Position numbers and translations under genes: made by a program. From assembly GCA_038534295.1 (NCBI GenBank), contig JBCAXA010000003.1, forward strand, positions 434,001-498,000: 64,000 nt of DNA. The letters are read 5' to 3'. Position 1 is the stretch's first letter. Every line of letters begins with the position of its first letter. Source of the stretch: JBCAXA01 sp038534295 (GTDB taxonomy: Bacteria > Pseudomonadota > Gammaproteobacteria > Steroidobacterales > Woeseiaceae). The notes beneath the pieces were generated by a model that had not been told where the DNA came from, ran no database searches, and saw only the letters and a program-made list of their open reading frames with translations. Positions 26,087-35,086 of the stretch are shown in pieces.

Positions 26087-26962
26087 TCATGTGCGCTGCA
26101 TCAGGGGTTGGCCCATGCGAATCAGCGTGCCCGTGCTCAAGCTGTCACAAAACTGTAATGATCCATCGGTGACGACGATGATGGTCGAGCCATGCTCAAA
26201 GTACCCCATTTGCTCGCCGCGCCGATAGCCGCGGTCGAGCGTCAGGCGGTTTGGACCGCGGTAGCCGAGGTTCAACGCCGGTTCCAGTCCGTGCATGCGC
26301 ACACTCGCCACGAGGATGGCGGCTACGGCCACCAGCAGTATCGGCTGGCTGTCGTCCGTCGTTAGCGGCACGACAACGCGCTCGTTGCGACAAAACAGCC
26401 GCTCGACGACCTTGAGCGCGATCGGATTGACGTTCCACGTGTCGCCGGCGATGTAATCGATCGCATCGACTGAGCCGTCGCATGGCGCGTGGAAGCGGTG
26501 ATACATGCTCGACTTCAGTCGCAGCGTTATGAACCGACCGGATCGGTAGCGCTCCGCCCGCGCCGCATCGCCGAGCAGTTCGTCGAGCGTGTACGGAAAC
26601 CCCTTTGCCTGCAGCGCCGTGACGCCGTCCAGGTCGCCGAATTCACCAACGATGGCATCGCACGGACTCACCAGCGCGGCGTCGGTATCGATCGGTCGGG
26701 CGTCGTCCTTCAGTTCGCGGACAAAGCAATCGTGCAAACTCGAAAACGACTGCCTCTTGGCTTCAAACAGGCGTAAGTCGTCGACACACGCCCGCCAAAC
26801 ACCGATCGACAGCGACCGAATCAACGGGTTTTCGAGCTTGCTGAACCAGCCCATAAAGCGCGTCAACGCATTGCGGGGTAGGCGGTTGGTGATCAGGAAG
26901 TTCAGGCGCTCACCGGCGGATAGGTCGGCGAGCGGACGGGTCTCGGACATGGCCGTGGACAT
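26087..26962 (-). CDS. psd: Phosphatidylserine decarboxylase proenzyme
   Basis: This 291-residue enzyme converts phosphatidylserine to phosphatidylethanolamine at the inner membrane. Seen: SPCDAIVGEFG, KGFPYTLDELLG, YHRFHAPCDGSV with the conserved histidine, and the self-cleavage site GST in FEHGSTIIV. Serine there becomes the pyruvoyl group of the small alpha chain. The usual motif is LGST; here the preceding residue is His. It is 44 bases downstream of a methyltransferase gene. Confidence 0.95.
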   Translation of the reverse strand: MSTAMSETRPLADLSAGERLNFLITNRLPRNALTRFMGWFSKLENPLIRSLSIGVWRACVDDLRLFEAKRQSFSSLHDCFVRELKDDARPIDTDAALVSPCDAIVGEFGDLDGVTALQAKGFPYTLDELLGDAARAERYRSGRFITLRLKSSMYHRFHAPCDGSVDAIDYIAGDTWNVNPIALKVVERLFCRNERVVVPLTTDDSQPILLVAVAAILVASVRMHGLEPALNLGYRGPNRLTLDRGYRRGEQMGYFEHGSTIIVVTDGSLQFCDSLSTGTLIRMGQPLMQRT

Positions 26963-27006
26963 GCGGCTCAGAATGACAGCAATGTGACGGAAACGGCCGC
27001 GAAGGG

Positions 27007-28473
27007 CTACGGGGCGGCGCCGCTGCGAGCTGGCGCTCTTAGCTCCAGTTGCTCGACAAAAATTCGACGCACTGCATGAATCGCCTCGGCAGGGGCGAGG
27101 CCATGGTGCTCGGCAAGCAAAGTCCCCAGCGCTTCAACAGAGCGTTTGCCATCGGTTGCGCCCAGTACTTGGGCCAGCAGCAAATGCCGCGACGACTCGA
27201 TGGCCCGTGCGGCATCGGTGGGTATCGGCTGTGACAAATCGATCAACCAGTCGGGCAGTACGCGGTGCCGGTCCGCTGGGGCCGCATCCCGACACTTGCG
27301 CGCAACAAAGCTGAACAACTCTTCCTGCCGCCCGTGAGCGCTCAGCGGCGAGCACAGATAAGGAACCGTATCGCGACGTGCCGAAACAATCTCGAAGCCA
27401 TTCGATTCGACGATGTCGAGCACCTCTTCGGCGCTGTATGTGTGCAGCGGGTCGGCACCGAAAAATGCCAGTGAGCCCGTATTGACCCAAAGCCCATCCG
27501 GAGCGAGATGCGCGTTGATGCGCCGCGCGAAACTCGAGAACTCCTCGCTAATGATGTCGATCAGCCACGGTGTAACCACGACATCGATCGTCGCATCGGC
27601 GAACGGCAGATTCGTTACGTCGCCCAGTACCGCCAGAAACGAGTCGTCGTCGGCCAGTGGCAGCGGTGCCGGCGCGCGCAGGAGCTGCTCGTGCGCGACC
27701 TCGTCGATGCCGCGTGGCGCGACCGGAATCTCGTGCAGGTAGGTCTCGCGACCCGCCATGACGGCGACGGCCGTCAGCAGCAGCAGCGGATTGAAGTCGA
27801 CGACAATCGACTGCGCGGGATGCATCGCGCGATGCAAATCGTACGGCAGCCGACAGGCGCCGGCGCCCAGGGTCGCCATTCGTCCGGGCCGCTTGCAGCC
27901 GGCGGTGCGCAGAAGGTCGCGAACGATCCCAGCCAGGGTTTCATTTTCACCGTTGTCCCACGCCCAGTCGCGAAACAAATTGTCGTAGTAACTCGACAGC
28001 CCCTGATTCGCAGGCAGCTTGTTCGCCAAGCGACGGCCAGGATCGGTCTCGTCGTTGAATTCCACGTCGTCGAAACCGAGAGGCGCGAGTCGCTCAACGA
28101 CGGCGGTGCGCTGTGCGGCCAACGCATCGGCAAGCCGGGCAAGCCGTTTCTCGGCCAGCGAGCCGCGCGCAACCTTACGCAGCGCACCCAGCAGCTGGGT
28201 TTGTTCGGCGTGGTTACGTTCCAGAAAGCCGTTCAGGCGGGCCTTCCATTCGTAGCGTGCCGATTCTGGATCTGGCATCAGCCACGGCACGGTAACCCCG
28301 TCGACTTCGAGTAGCGGGAAGCTGGTGCCGCAGTGCAAGCAGTCGAGAACGTCGCCGGACGTTGCCAACGCCTTCAGCTCCTTGCGACAGGAAGGACAAA
28401 TGAACAGCGCCAACGACGAACCGATAGGGTCCGCCGCTGGCGCTGCCAGCGCGTTGCGTGAAGGCTCAGGCAA
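27007..28473 (-). CDS. SAM-dependent methyltransferase with N-terminal zinc ribbon
   Basis: This 488-residue protein begins with a four-cysteine Trm112-like zinc ribbon (CPSCRKEL, DCLHCGTSFPLLEVDG). A central class I methyltransferase domain has GRMATLGAGACRLPYDL as motif I and SIVVDFNPLLLL, LGDVTNLPFADATIDVVVTPWLID as later motifs. The YYDNLFRDWAWDNGENE stretch resembles N2227/carnosine-methyltransferase-type enzymes. The C-terminal 90 residues form a small helical domain. The substrate is unknown. The start overlaps the end of the upstream Tat-protein gene by eight bases, so it is translationally linked to the exported cluster. Confidence 0.8.
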   Translation of the reverse strand: MPEPSRNALAAPAADPIGSSLALFICPSCRKELKALATSGDVLDCLHCGTSFPLLEVDGVTVPWLMPDPESARYEWKARLNGFLERNHAEQTQLLGALRKVARGSLAEKRLARLADALAAQRTAVVERLAPLGFDDVEFNDETDPGRRLANKLPANQGLSSYYDNLFRDWAWDNGENETLAGIVRDLLRTAGCKRPGRMATLGAGACRLPYDLHRAMHPAQSIVVDFNPLLLLTAVAVMAGRETYLHEIPVAPRGIDEVAHEQLLRAPAPLPLADDDSFLAVLGDVTNLPFADATIDVVVTPWLIDIISEEFSSFARRINAHLAPDGLWVNTGSLAFFGADPLHTYSAEEVLDIVESNGFEIVSARRDTVPYLCSPLSAHGRQEELFSFVARKCRDAAPADRHRVLPDWLIDLSQPIPTDAARAIESSRHLLLAQVLGATDGKRSVEALGTLLAEHHGLAPAEAIHAVRRIFVEQLELRAPARSGAAP

Positions 28474-29974
28474 TGGGCTCGAACGCTACGTACGGCTCAG
28501 CGGCCGCACCGGTACCGAGTCCCGGGTTGTTGAGGACCGTGCCGAACATGCCTTCCAGACCGTGCAAGCCGAGATAGTTGAGGACCACCATTTCGGCGAG
28601 TGTACCGACGCTGTTCGCAAACGGTGTGGACGCCGTCTCGATATTGCCATCGGGACGGAAAAAACCGAGCTGCTGCGCTTCGGGTCGGCGCAAAACCGGT
28701 CGACCGTTCGGGCTGTAAACGAGAATTGCACTCGCCGCCGTCTGCGAATTGTCCGAACGCCAGCGGAACTTGGTCGTACCGTTGCCATCGTCTTCCTCGC
28801 GATTGGTGTCGGCCGATACCGAACCGTCGCTGAACAGGTAAATCATCAGCGGTTGGCCAAGCTGCGCCGCGTATTCGAGCGATGCACCCATGACCTGACC
28901 GATAACGAAATCCTTGCCGTCGGTTTCCGGACGCGGATCCTGATGGTAGTCCCGGCCACCGTATTCGACCGTGCCGGCACCACCGTAGCCATTCAGAACG
29001 ACCTTCATCGCCGTTGCGGCTTTCTCGTAGTCGCGTTGGTCGAGCTGACCGTTCGGGAATATGCCCTGCAGGATCGCGTCCGCTTCAGGATTCAGATCGT
29101 CAGCACCGATGACGGTGTTGAAGGTCTGTGCGCTCTTGTCGAAACCGCACTGGATCAGCTCCTCGGTCGCCTGCATCTCGTCGATCTTGCCGAGCTTCAG
29201 GGCGCTGATGACCGATGCTGCCTGCGATACGCGACCGTTCGGGAACCCGTCGTCGACATTGCCGCCGGCAAGACCAATGGCCTCGCGTGAGTTGCTGACC
29301 TTGGTCGGGCGGAGATCCGCCTGGATCATGGCGTCCGGCGCACGAGAGCGACCACCCGATTCCGAGTTGCGCGAGCCGATCGTTGCGACAAATTGGCCGT
29401 TGGCACCGGCACGCGCAATCCCGTAAATCGGATTGTGCGGGTTGTTGCTGGTGTCGTTTTCCGAGCGCGCCGGAATGACCGCGCCGTTCACGTTGGCGCG
29501 GGTGCCGGCGCTGGTCTTGTCGAGAAGACCGCGCAGCATGGCGCTGTTCGGGTGAAAGGCGAGGCCAAAGGTGCGATCGACGCCGACGTTTTGCGGAATG
29601 ATCGCCTCTGGCAGACCCAGTTTGGCGTACCCATTGGCGTCCAGAAAGTCTTCCTGGCCACCCATGCCGCCGACCATGATGTTAGAGCCGGCGATGTTGG
29701 CACCGCCACCCATATCAAAGCCGAGGTATGGGATGCGGCCCAGCAGCGGCGCGTTGTCGGCACACGCCGCTTGTGCGTGTGCTTCGCGCGATAGCACCGT
29801 CGCGAGGCTAGGCAGGAAGACCGTTCCGAGTCCGCCGATCAGACCGGTGCCGAGAAATTCGCGGCGGTTACGCGGCCGACCGTGCCCAGTGCGCCGGCAG
29901 ACAGCCTCAATCTCTTGCTCGAAGCGGCGATTGGCAGCGTCGCGGGCGCGACAATGTTCTATGTATTTACCCAT
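28466..29974 (-). CDS. Tat-exported protein of unknown function
   Basis: This 502-residue protein has a twin-arginine signal (NRREFLGTGLIGGLGTVFLP) unusually far in, after a charged 35-residue N-terminal region. It is processed near AHAQA. The mature part begins LLGRIPYLGFDMGGGANIAG and is rich in Gly/Asn loops. The gene order (next to cytochrome-type lipoproteins) and the MGGGANIAG-type opening suggest a relative of DUF1501 proteins, although the classic HW and GFDTH motifs are absent. It is 23 bases downstream of the lipoprotein gene. Function unknown. Confidence 0.75.
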   Translation of the reverse strand: MGKYIEHCRARDAANRRFEQEIEAVCRRTGHGRPRNRREFLGTGLIGGLGTVFLPSLATVLSREAHAQAACADNAPLLGRIPYLGFDMGGGANIAGSNIMVGGMGGQEDFLDANGYAKLGLPEAIIPQNVGVDRTFGLAFHPNSAMLRGLLDKTSAGTRANVNGAVIPARSENDTSNNPHNPIYGIARAGANGQFVATIGSRNSESGGRSRAPDAMIQADLRPTKVSNSREAIGLAGGNVDDGFPNGRVSQAASVISALKLGKIDEMQATEELIQCGFDKSAQTFNTVIGADDLNPEADAILQGIFPNGQLDQRDYEKAATAMKVVLNGYGGAGTVEYGGRDYHQDPRPETDGKDFVIGQVMGASLEYAAQLGQPLMIYLFSDGSVSADTNREEDDGNGTTKFRWRSDNSQTAASAILVYSPNGRPVLRRPEAQQLGFFRPDGNIETASTPFANSVGTLAEMVVLNYLGLHGLEGMFGTVLNNPGLGTGAAAEPYVAFEPIA

Positions 29975-29997
29975 GTCGTTCCATCCTTCCGTTCGAG

Positions 29998-32403
29998 TTA
30001 GTTGATGCTGACGGCTGCGCTTGCGAGCGCCGCCGTGCAGGTCGCCTGCAGCGCAACTTCCGCAGCAGCGCCGTTACATCCGCCATCACAACCGACGTCA
30101 TCGATGAGCGAGACGAGCTCGGTCGACACGTCGGCGAGGTCCGGCTGATTGACGAGGTTGTCGCCGATCAGTTTCGAGTAGACCGTCGCCGCAACTTGCG
30201 CTTTATCACCGGCCGCGATTTCACAGCTGCCGAAGAAGTCGGTGCAAGTTCCGTTGTTGCCGACGAGTACACCGCAGTAGGCCTTCGCAAGGTTTTGAAT
30301 AGCGATCTGCTGGGTGCCGCCGAACGCGTTTAGGTCCGCGGTAGGCGGTAACGAATCCCGCAGATCGGAGTACGCATTGCGAACGGCGTTGTTGGTCGCG
30401 GGTACGCCGGTCAATAACGACATGGTGTCGTTGACCTGCGAGAACGTGCGCATACCCAGGTCGGGCTCCGGCTCATCCGGCGTAGGAATCGGCGGATTGC
30501 TGGGCGCGACGGCTTCTGCAAGGCCCGTGTTGTTGCCGAGGATTTCGAACTCGAGCGAGATATCGTCGTTCTCGGCGCCAAGAGCCAGCGGGATTACCGC
30601 ACCCTGAGCGGACAGCAGCATCGGTGCCTGTACGACGGTGGTGTCGAGGCGGCGGAACATCTGCGAGGCGACCGGCACAGCGCCGTTAATCGCGATACGG
30701 ACATTCTTGATGCGTACGTTAGCCGCATCGCCGATGAAGGTCGGGTTGGTGAACACGTAGGCAGCTGGGTCGAGCTGTGCGGCTTGTATTTCGATAGCCG
30801 CCGGTGCGCCCAACATGTCGGTGAGGTCGAACGTCAGGGTAACGAAGCGGTCGGTGCCGGCATCGTAGTTCTGCGCGACTTCCAGCGAGGACAGCGCCTT
30901 GTTGTGGATTGCGACGAGTTTGAACGTCCCTTGCCAGAGGCGGTCATTGGTGACCTCGTTGCCGATCACGAAGATCTGATCGTCGGTCCACGCCAATGTA
31001 TCGGCGGTGTTCTCTTCGATGTCGAGCTGACCGTTGATGTAGACCTTGCGTCCCTCGGCCTCATCGAACGTCATGACGACGTGTTGCAGAACCGTGTCGA
31101 CCTGCGTGTTCTCGGCTTCGAGCGCTGGCGTACCGTTTTGACCGGTATTCGCGCTGCGGTTGCGGAGCTGGTAGTAAATCGCGTTTTGTCCCAGCGTAAA
31201 GTTCCGCGTGCCGGTGTCTTGCGAGTAACTGACGACACGGGCCGGACCGTCCTGCGCGACATCGTCGGTAATAACCCAGGCTTCGACCGTATACGCGCCT
31301 TGCGGCGTGATCATGTCGAACAGCTTGCGGCTGTCGTCGAGACTGGCCTGAGCTTTCCCGCTGATGTTGCGCAGACCGCCTCCGGCGACCCACTCCATAC
31401 CCTCAATATTCAGTGCAATCGGTGTACCGACGCCGCTGGTGTCCATCGCGACGTCGCCAGCGCCTTCTTCGAAGTTGAATTTGGCGATAACAGCGTCGTC
31501 GGCGCGCGCAGCGGCTGCAGCGACCCCGTCGGCCAGCTTCAGCATGCCGCTGACGACGGGACCTGCGGTGCCACCGCCACCCGGCGGTGTCGGATTGCTC
31601 GCGGCAATCAGCGTCTGCCAATCGTTAATCGCTGCCAGCATGTCCATGGCAATGCGATCGCAAATCATGTCGCCGCCGCAGTTGTGGCGGTCGATGGCAG
31701 AGCGCAAATAAACGCGCGACAGCTCGGGATTGTTCAGATTGACTTTTTGCTGTGAGACCAGTGCGTTGTAAGCCGAGGTCACGTCAGCAACGGAGAACGT
31801 CGGAATCTGAGTAACGCCGTGGCAGGCCACGCAGAAATTGTTCGGATCAGCCAGATGCGGATAAAGCGTCTGTTCGAACAGCTGGACCTCAGCGCTTGGC
31901 GGTGCCGGTGGCGGCGCCGGATCGCCCGGAGGCGGCATTGGCGGCGGTGGCGGCATCGGATCGCCCGGCGGCGGTGGCGGCGTCGGATCACCCGGCGGCG
32001 GTGGCGGCGTCGGATCACCCGGCGGCGGCGGTGGCGTCGGATCGCCCGGCGGCGGCGGTGGCGTCGGATCGCCCGGCGGCGGTGGTGGCGTCGGGTCACC
32101 CGGCGGCGGTGGCGGCATCGGGTCGCCCGGCGGCGGTGTCGGATCACCCGGCGGTGGAGGCGGCGCCGGCGGATCAGCCGGTGGATCGGCTGGCGGCGGG
32201 CTCGGCGGCGCCGGATCGGCTGGCGGTGGTGTGCCGCCCGCTACTGGATCGTCCGTCGTTGCGGTGTCGTCCAGCGATTCGTTTTCGAGTTCACACGCGC
32301 TCAGGATCACGGCGAGCGTGACTAGCAGCGCTGCGCGTAGGAAGCGGTTCGAGGACATCGTCCAGCCGCTGCCGACGCCGGCATTCAAGGCGTTCGCGAT
32401 CAT
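29998..32403 (-). CDS. Lipoprotein with proline-rich linker, CxxCH site and LamG-like domain
   Basis: This large lipoprotein has about 801 residues. The lipobox is VILSAC followed by ELENESLDDT. A long Pro-rich linker of GDPTPPPPP-type repeats spans residues about 45-165. A segment with one c-type heme motif (CVACHG) follows, then a LamG-like domain (about 320-530: AYTVEAWVITDD, GRKVYINGQLD, FKLVAIHNKALS) and a C-terminal domain with several cysteines. Start choice: ATG 32403 follows the upstream stop by two bases with GGGGAA before it. ATG 32358 would give a classical 22-residue lipoprotein signal. It probably sits on the outer membrane as a partner of the neighbouring cytochrome-like protein. 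Confidence 0.85.
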   Translation of the reverse strand: MIANALNAGVGSGWTMSSNRFLRAALLVTLAVILSACELENESLDDTATTDDPVAGGTPPPADPAPPSPPPADPPADPPAPPPPPGDPTPPPGDPMPPPPPGDPTPPPPPGDPTPPPPPGDPTPPPPPGDPTPPPPPGDPTPPPPPGDPMPPPPPMPPPGDPAPPPAPPSAEVQLFEQTLYPHLADPNNFCVACHGVTQIPTFSVADVTSAYNALVSQQKVNLNNPELSRVYLRSAIDRHNCGGDMICDRIAMDMLAAINDWQTLIAASNPTPPGGGGTAGPVVSGMLKLADGVAAAAARADDAVIAKFNFEEGAGDVAMDTSGVGTPIALNIEGMEWVAGGGLRNISGKAQASLDDSRKLFDMITPQGAYTVEAWVITDDVAQDGPARVVSYSQDTGTRNFTLGQNAIYYQLRNRSANTGQNGTPALEAENTQVDTVLQHVVMTFDEAEGRKVYINGQLDIEENTADTLAWTDDQIFVIGNEVTNDRLWQGTFKLVAIHNKALSSLEVAQNYDAGTDRFVTLTFDLTDMLGAPAAIEIQAAQLDPAAYVFTNPTFIGDAANVRIKNVRIAINGAVPVASQMFRRLDTTVVQAPMLLSAQGAVIPLALGAENDDISLEFEILGNNTGLAEAVAPSNPPIPTPDEPEPDLGMRTFSQVNDTMSLLTGVPATNNAVRNAYSDLRDSLPPTADLNAFGGTQQIAIQNLAKAYCGVLVGNNGTCTDFFGSCEIAAGDKAQVAATVYSKLIGDNLVNQPDLADVSTELVSLIDDVGCDGGCNGAAAEVALQATCTAALASAAVSIN
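31950..32160 (-). repeat. Proline-rich tandem repeat (27-bp units)
   Basis: Near-identical 27-base units encode GDPTPPPPP (variants GDPM). Seven or so consecutive copies form a rigid extended linker between the lipid anchor and the heme-binding segment. The near identity at DNA level makes copy number likely to vary between strains. Confidence 0.9.
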
Positions 32404-32405
32404 GA

Positions 32406-33584
32406 TCAGTTCCCCATGCAAAACGTCGCAGTCTCGGCGAACACGCGCTTGAGACTGCGGTTATTGGTTTCGAAGACGTTCGCAATGCGTTCGACTTCAG
32501 CGAGATCTGCGCTGCCGTTTGGTTCGCGGTAACAGACCTTTTCGAACACATGCTCGACTTGGCAGAGCGAGAATTGCCGCGTTTGGGCGATCTCCATACC
32601 CAGCGATTTCGCGCCGTTGCCGAAGCCCGGTCCATTCCAACCGACGAACGCGTTCGGACCGGTGCGCCAAAAATTCAACCACGAGTCATCGGTCGTGACG
32701 TAACCCCAGCGAAACACGCCAGCATCGTTCAAGTTTTTCGGATGGACCTCGCCAGCCGTATACCGAATGTCATTGGTGTCCTCATTGAAGTCGTAGTACG
32801 CAAACGCACCAGACAGCGGGTCGAGCCCGGCGTGACACGACAGACAGTCGTTCAGGTAAATGTTCGCGTCGCCGCCCGGTGAGCGGCTGACGTCCTGCCG
32901 AATACGGTCTGAGTAAGCGGTGACGTCACGGAAGTCTTCCTGATCCATACAAACGTGATTGAGGAGCGCGAAACGAACCGCCGCGCGGTTCGTGCCTGCA
33001 ACCAAGAAGGCCTCGGCGAAACCGCGGGTCGTCATGATGCCGGCGGTTGCGTCAGCGGGCAGCGGGCTCGCGGGCAGTGTCGATTGCGTCTGCTGCGCAA
33101 GATTCGCCGGATCGCTGAGATCAACGCGGTCGTTCTGCAAGTCTTCGTAGTGTGCGTTATCCGTCTGCGAGTACTCGACATTCGTTGCCGCCGGCGTGCC
33201 AACGTAAACGATGTCCGCGTACAGCAGCTGATCGAACGGCACATCGTCGCGGACCATGCCGATTACGGTTGCCGTAGAGTCGTTCAGCGGTGCGTAAACG
33301 GACTGATCGCGGTTGGTCCACGGAGTGGCCAACTCACGTACGGTGGTGTTGTAAAAGTTCGGGTCTTGCATCGCATCGTATGCCGCTCCGATGGCATCAC
33401 CCGCGCCGATCTTCGCCGCCATCGAATCGAGTACTGCGGCGCTGGGCGGTGTCCCGACGAGTCGGTCGTGCATGCGTTTGGCTTGCTCGCGCGGGCCGGC
33501 CATCGAGCTCGTGGCTACCGCACAAAGCGTTAGCGTGGCAGCGATGCGCAGCCAGCCGCCGGTTAAGGACGCTGTTGCAGGCAT
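32406..33584 (-). CDS. Exported mono-heme cytochrome-like protein (DUF1592/1588-type C-terminal)
   Basis: This 392-residue protein has a signal peptide ending at TSSMAG. One CxxCH heme motif is embedded in DCLSCHAGLDPLSGAF; the CxxCH-x3-DP-x-G pattern is typical of DUF1588-type cytochrome proteins. The end, ETNNRSLKRVFAETATFCMG, recalls the terminal helices of DUF1592/1585 proteins. An AAGGAGG site stands nine bases before the ATG. It is the first gene of a cluster continuing into the lipoprotein, the Tat protein, a methyltransferase and psd. Its role is probably periplasmic or surface redox chemistry; the substrate is unknown. Confidence 0.82.
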   Translation of the reverse strand: MPATASLTGGWLRIAATLTLCAVATSSMAGPREQAKRMHDRLVGTPPSAAVLDSMAAKIGAGDAIGAAYDAMQDPNFYNTTVRELATPWTNRDQSVYAPLNDSTATVIGMVRDDVPFDQLLYADIVYVGTPAATNVEYSQTDNAHYEDLQNDRVDLSDPANLAQQTQSTLPASPLPADATAGIMTTRGFAEAFLVAGTNRAAVRFALLNHVCMDQEDFRDVTAYSDRIRQDVSRSPGGDANIYLNDCLSCHAGLDPLSGAFAYYDFNEDTNDIRYTAGEVHPKNLNDAGVFRWGYVTTDDSWLNFWRTGPNAFVGWNGPGFGNGAKSLGMEIAQTRQFSLCQVEHVFEKVCYREPNGSADLAEVERIANVFETNNRSLKRVFAETATFCMGN

Positions 33585-33893
33585 TCTGGCGCCTCCTTGA
33601 AAGGTGTTATTGGCTGGAGAATTTGTTCGCGCTGGAGAGACAGCGTGGTTACAGCGACGGGATCCGTAGCACTGAGGTCAACGAGCCGATTGAGCCGCGC
33701 CGACTTAAGTCCCCTTGTTGTACACGTGAGCCTTGCCATGGCATCTCCCCTCGGGAGTGCGGCCAATGGCGACGTTATGTCGCCGGCCCAATCCCGGCTT
33801 GCGCGTCGTCTTACGAACGTGCAGGCCGACGCTAACGCCGAGCTGCCAGCGGGCGCGGGGCGTGCTACATAAGCGGCAAAAAGGCGGATTTTT

Positions 33894-33909
33894 TGTGACG
33901 CAACTCACA
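33894..33909. promoter_or_regulatory. CRP/Clp-like binding site (cytochrome cluster side)
   Basis: TGTGACGCAACTCACA matches the consensus at all ten positions. It lies at a class II-like distance (about 42 bases) from a candidate start driven by the minus-strand TATGTA at 33866-33871. Confidence 0.7.
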
Positions 33910-34023
33910 AAACACCGAGCAATTTATTGTGAATTGCGTCAATTTCTGGGCGTTCGTTCCGCGCGACAGACCAAAAAACGCTTGTCTGTGGTCGGCGACA
34001 GCGAACCACGTCGCGTTACCGTG

Positions 34024-34039
34024 TGTGACGTGGTTCACA
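34024..34039. promoter_or_regulatory. CRP/Clp-like binding site upstream of the DUF2167 gene
   Basis: TGTGACGTGGTTCACA matches the consensus at all ten positions, about 85 bases upstream of the DUF2167 ATG. TATGCT (34045-34050) and TATACA (34055-34060) follow. Neither is at a standard class I or II distance, so activation and repression are both possible. Confidence 0.68.
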
Positions 34040-34115
34040 TCGCGTATGCTTCGCTATACACGGTTGTGCGTGTGAACGCGCGGCAGGGAAGACCAACAAT
34101 AAGAGGGCAACGCCA

Positions 34116-35081
34116 ATGCGCACGACCTTACCCCGATTCACTGTGCTGGCCGGCTTGCTGGTCGTCGGCACGCTGACGCTCGCCCAGGAGGCCTCGAACG
34201 ACGCGACGGTCGACGAGTTACCGCCGGAGGCCGTTGCCCAGCTCGAGCAGATGCAGGCGTTTCTCGACGGCCTGACGCCGCGCAACGGCGCGATCCCGCT
34301 CGGCGACAACCTTGTGACGCTGACGGTGCCAGACGACTTCAATTTTTACGGGTCAGCCGATGCGCAAGCGATACTCGTCGATGCATGGGGCAATCCGCCG
34401 GACGGCAGCGAGAGCACGCTCGGGCTGTTGATGCCAACGAAATACACACCCTTCGATCGGGACAGCTGGGCTGTCACGATTGAATATGTCGAGGACGGGT
34501 ATGTCTCCGACGAAGACGCGGCCAGCATTGATTACGACGAATTGCTCCGAGACATGCAGCGCTCGACCCGCGAATCAAACGACTATCTAAGAGAGTCCGG
34601 CTATGCGACGGTCGAGCTGCTCGGATGGGCAGAGCCACCGCATTACGACGCCAGTACGCGCAAACTTTACTGGGCCAAGGAGCTCATGTTTGAGGGCGCG
34701 GATGAGTCGACGCTCAACTACGATATTCGGGCGCTGGGTCGCCGCGGTGTCCTCAGCATGACGTTTATTGCCGCGACCGCGCAGCTCGATGAGATTAACG
34801 CGAGTCGCGATGCCGTGTTGGCGATGGCGCAGTTTACGCCCGGCAATCGCTACAGCGATTTCGATCCGAGCATCGACAAAGTCGCCGCATACGGCATTGG
34901 TGCCTTGGTTGGCGGCAAGCTGGCGGCCAAGGCGGGCCTATTCGCTGCGGCTCTGCTGTTGCTGAAAAAATTCTGGTTCGTGATCGTCATCGCCGTCGCC
35001 GCGATCGGACGCTTCGCGATGCGCTTGCTGGGAGGTCGTACGGACACCTTGGAGCCGCCAAACCAGACCCCGCCAAAGTAG
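34116..35081 (+). CDS. DUF2167 membrane-anchored protein
   Basis: This 321-residue protein has a signal peptide (to about LTLAQEA). The DUF2167 signature is clear: LVTLTVPDDFNFYG, DAWGNPPDGSESTLGLL, YVEDGYVSDEDAASIDYDELL, LGWAEPPHYD and LNYDIRALGRRGVL. Two C-terminal transmembrane segments (about 265-310) leave a short Pro-rich tail. The bulk is predicted to be periplasmic. No biochemical function is established for the family. It is preceded by a perfect CRP-like palindrome. Confidence 0.9.
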   Translation: MRTTLPRFTVLAGLLVVGTLTLAQEASNDATVDELPPEAVAQLEQMQAFLDGLTPRNGAIPLGDNLVTLTVPDDFNFYGSADAQAILVDAWGNPPDGSESTLGLLMPTKYTPFDRDSWAVTIEYVEDGYVSDEDAASIDYDELLRDMQRSTRESNDYLRESGYATVELLGWAEPPHYDASTRKLYWAKELMFEGADESTLNYDIRALGRRGVLSMTFIAATAQLDEINASRDAVLAMAQFTPGNRYSDFDPSIDKVAAYGIGALVGGKLAAKAGLFAAALLLLKKFWFVIVIAVAAIGRFAMRLLGGRTDTLEPPNQTPPK

Positions 35082-35086
35082 GCTTG

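Larger units (their letters stand above)
33585..34115. promoter_or_regulatory. Divergent regulatory region with two CRP-like sites and hairpins
   Basis: These 531 bases have no credible gene. They hold two perfect CRP/Clp-like palindromes (33894-33909 and 34024-34039). On the side read towards the cytochrome cluster there are three successive stem-loops at 33741-33760, 33768-33784 and 33803-33832 (6-bp GCGTCG/CGACGC stem). A TATGTA hexamer at 33866-33871 on the minus strand would give a start about 42 bases from the first site and a leader of about 275 bases. Confidence 0.55.

Noticed and set aside
31779..32325. Long Arg- or Ala-rich open frames opposite the proline stalk.
   Set aside because: They are produced by the GC-rich repeat read in other frames and have no ribosome sites.
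33741..33832. A c-di-GMP (GEMM) riboswitch in the leader of the cytochrome cluster.
   Set aside because: Stem-loops are present and a GACGCGCAAGCC stretch is reminiscent, but the conserved core and tetraloop receptor could not be aligned.
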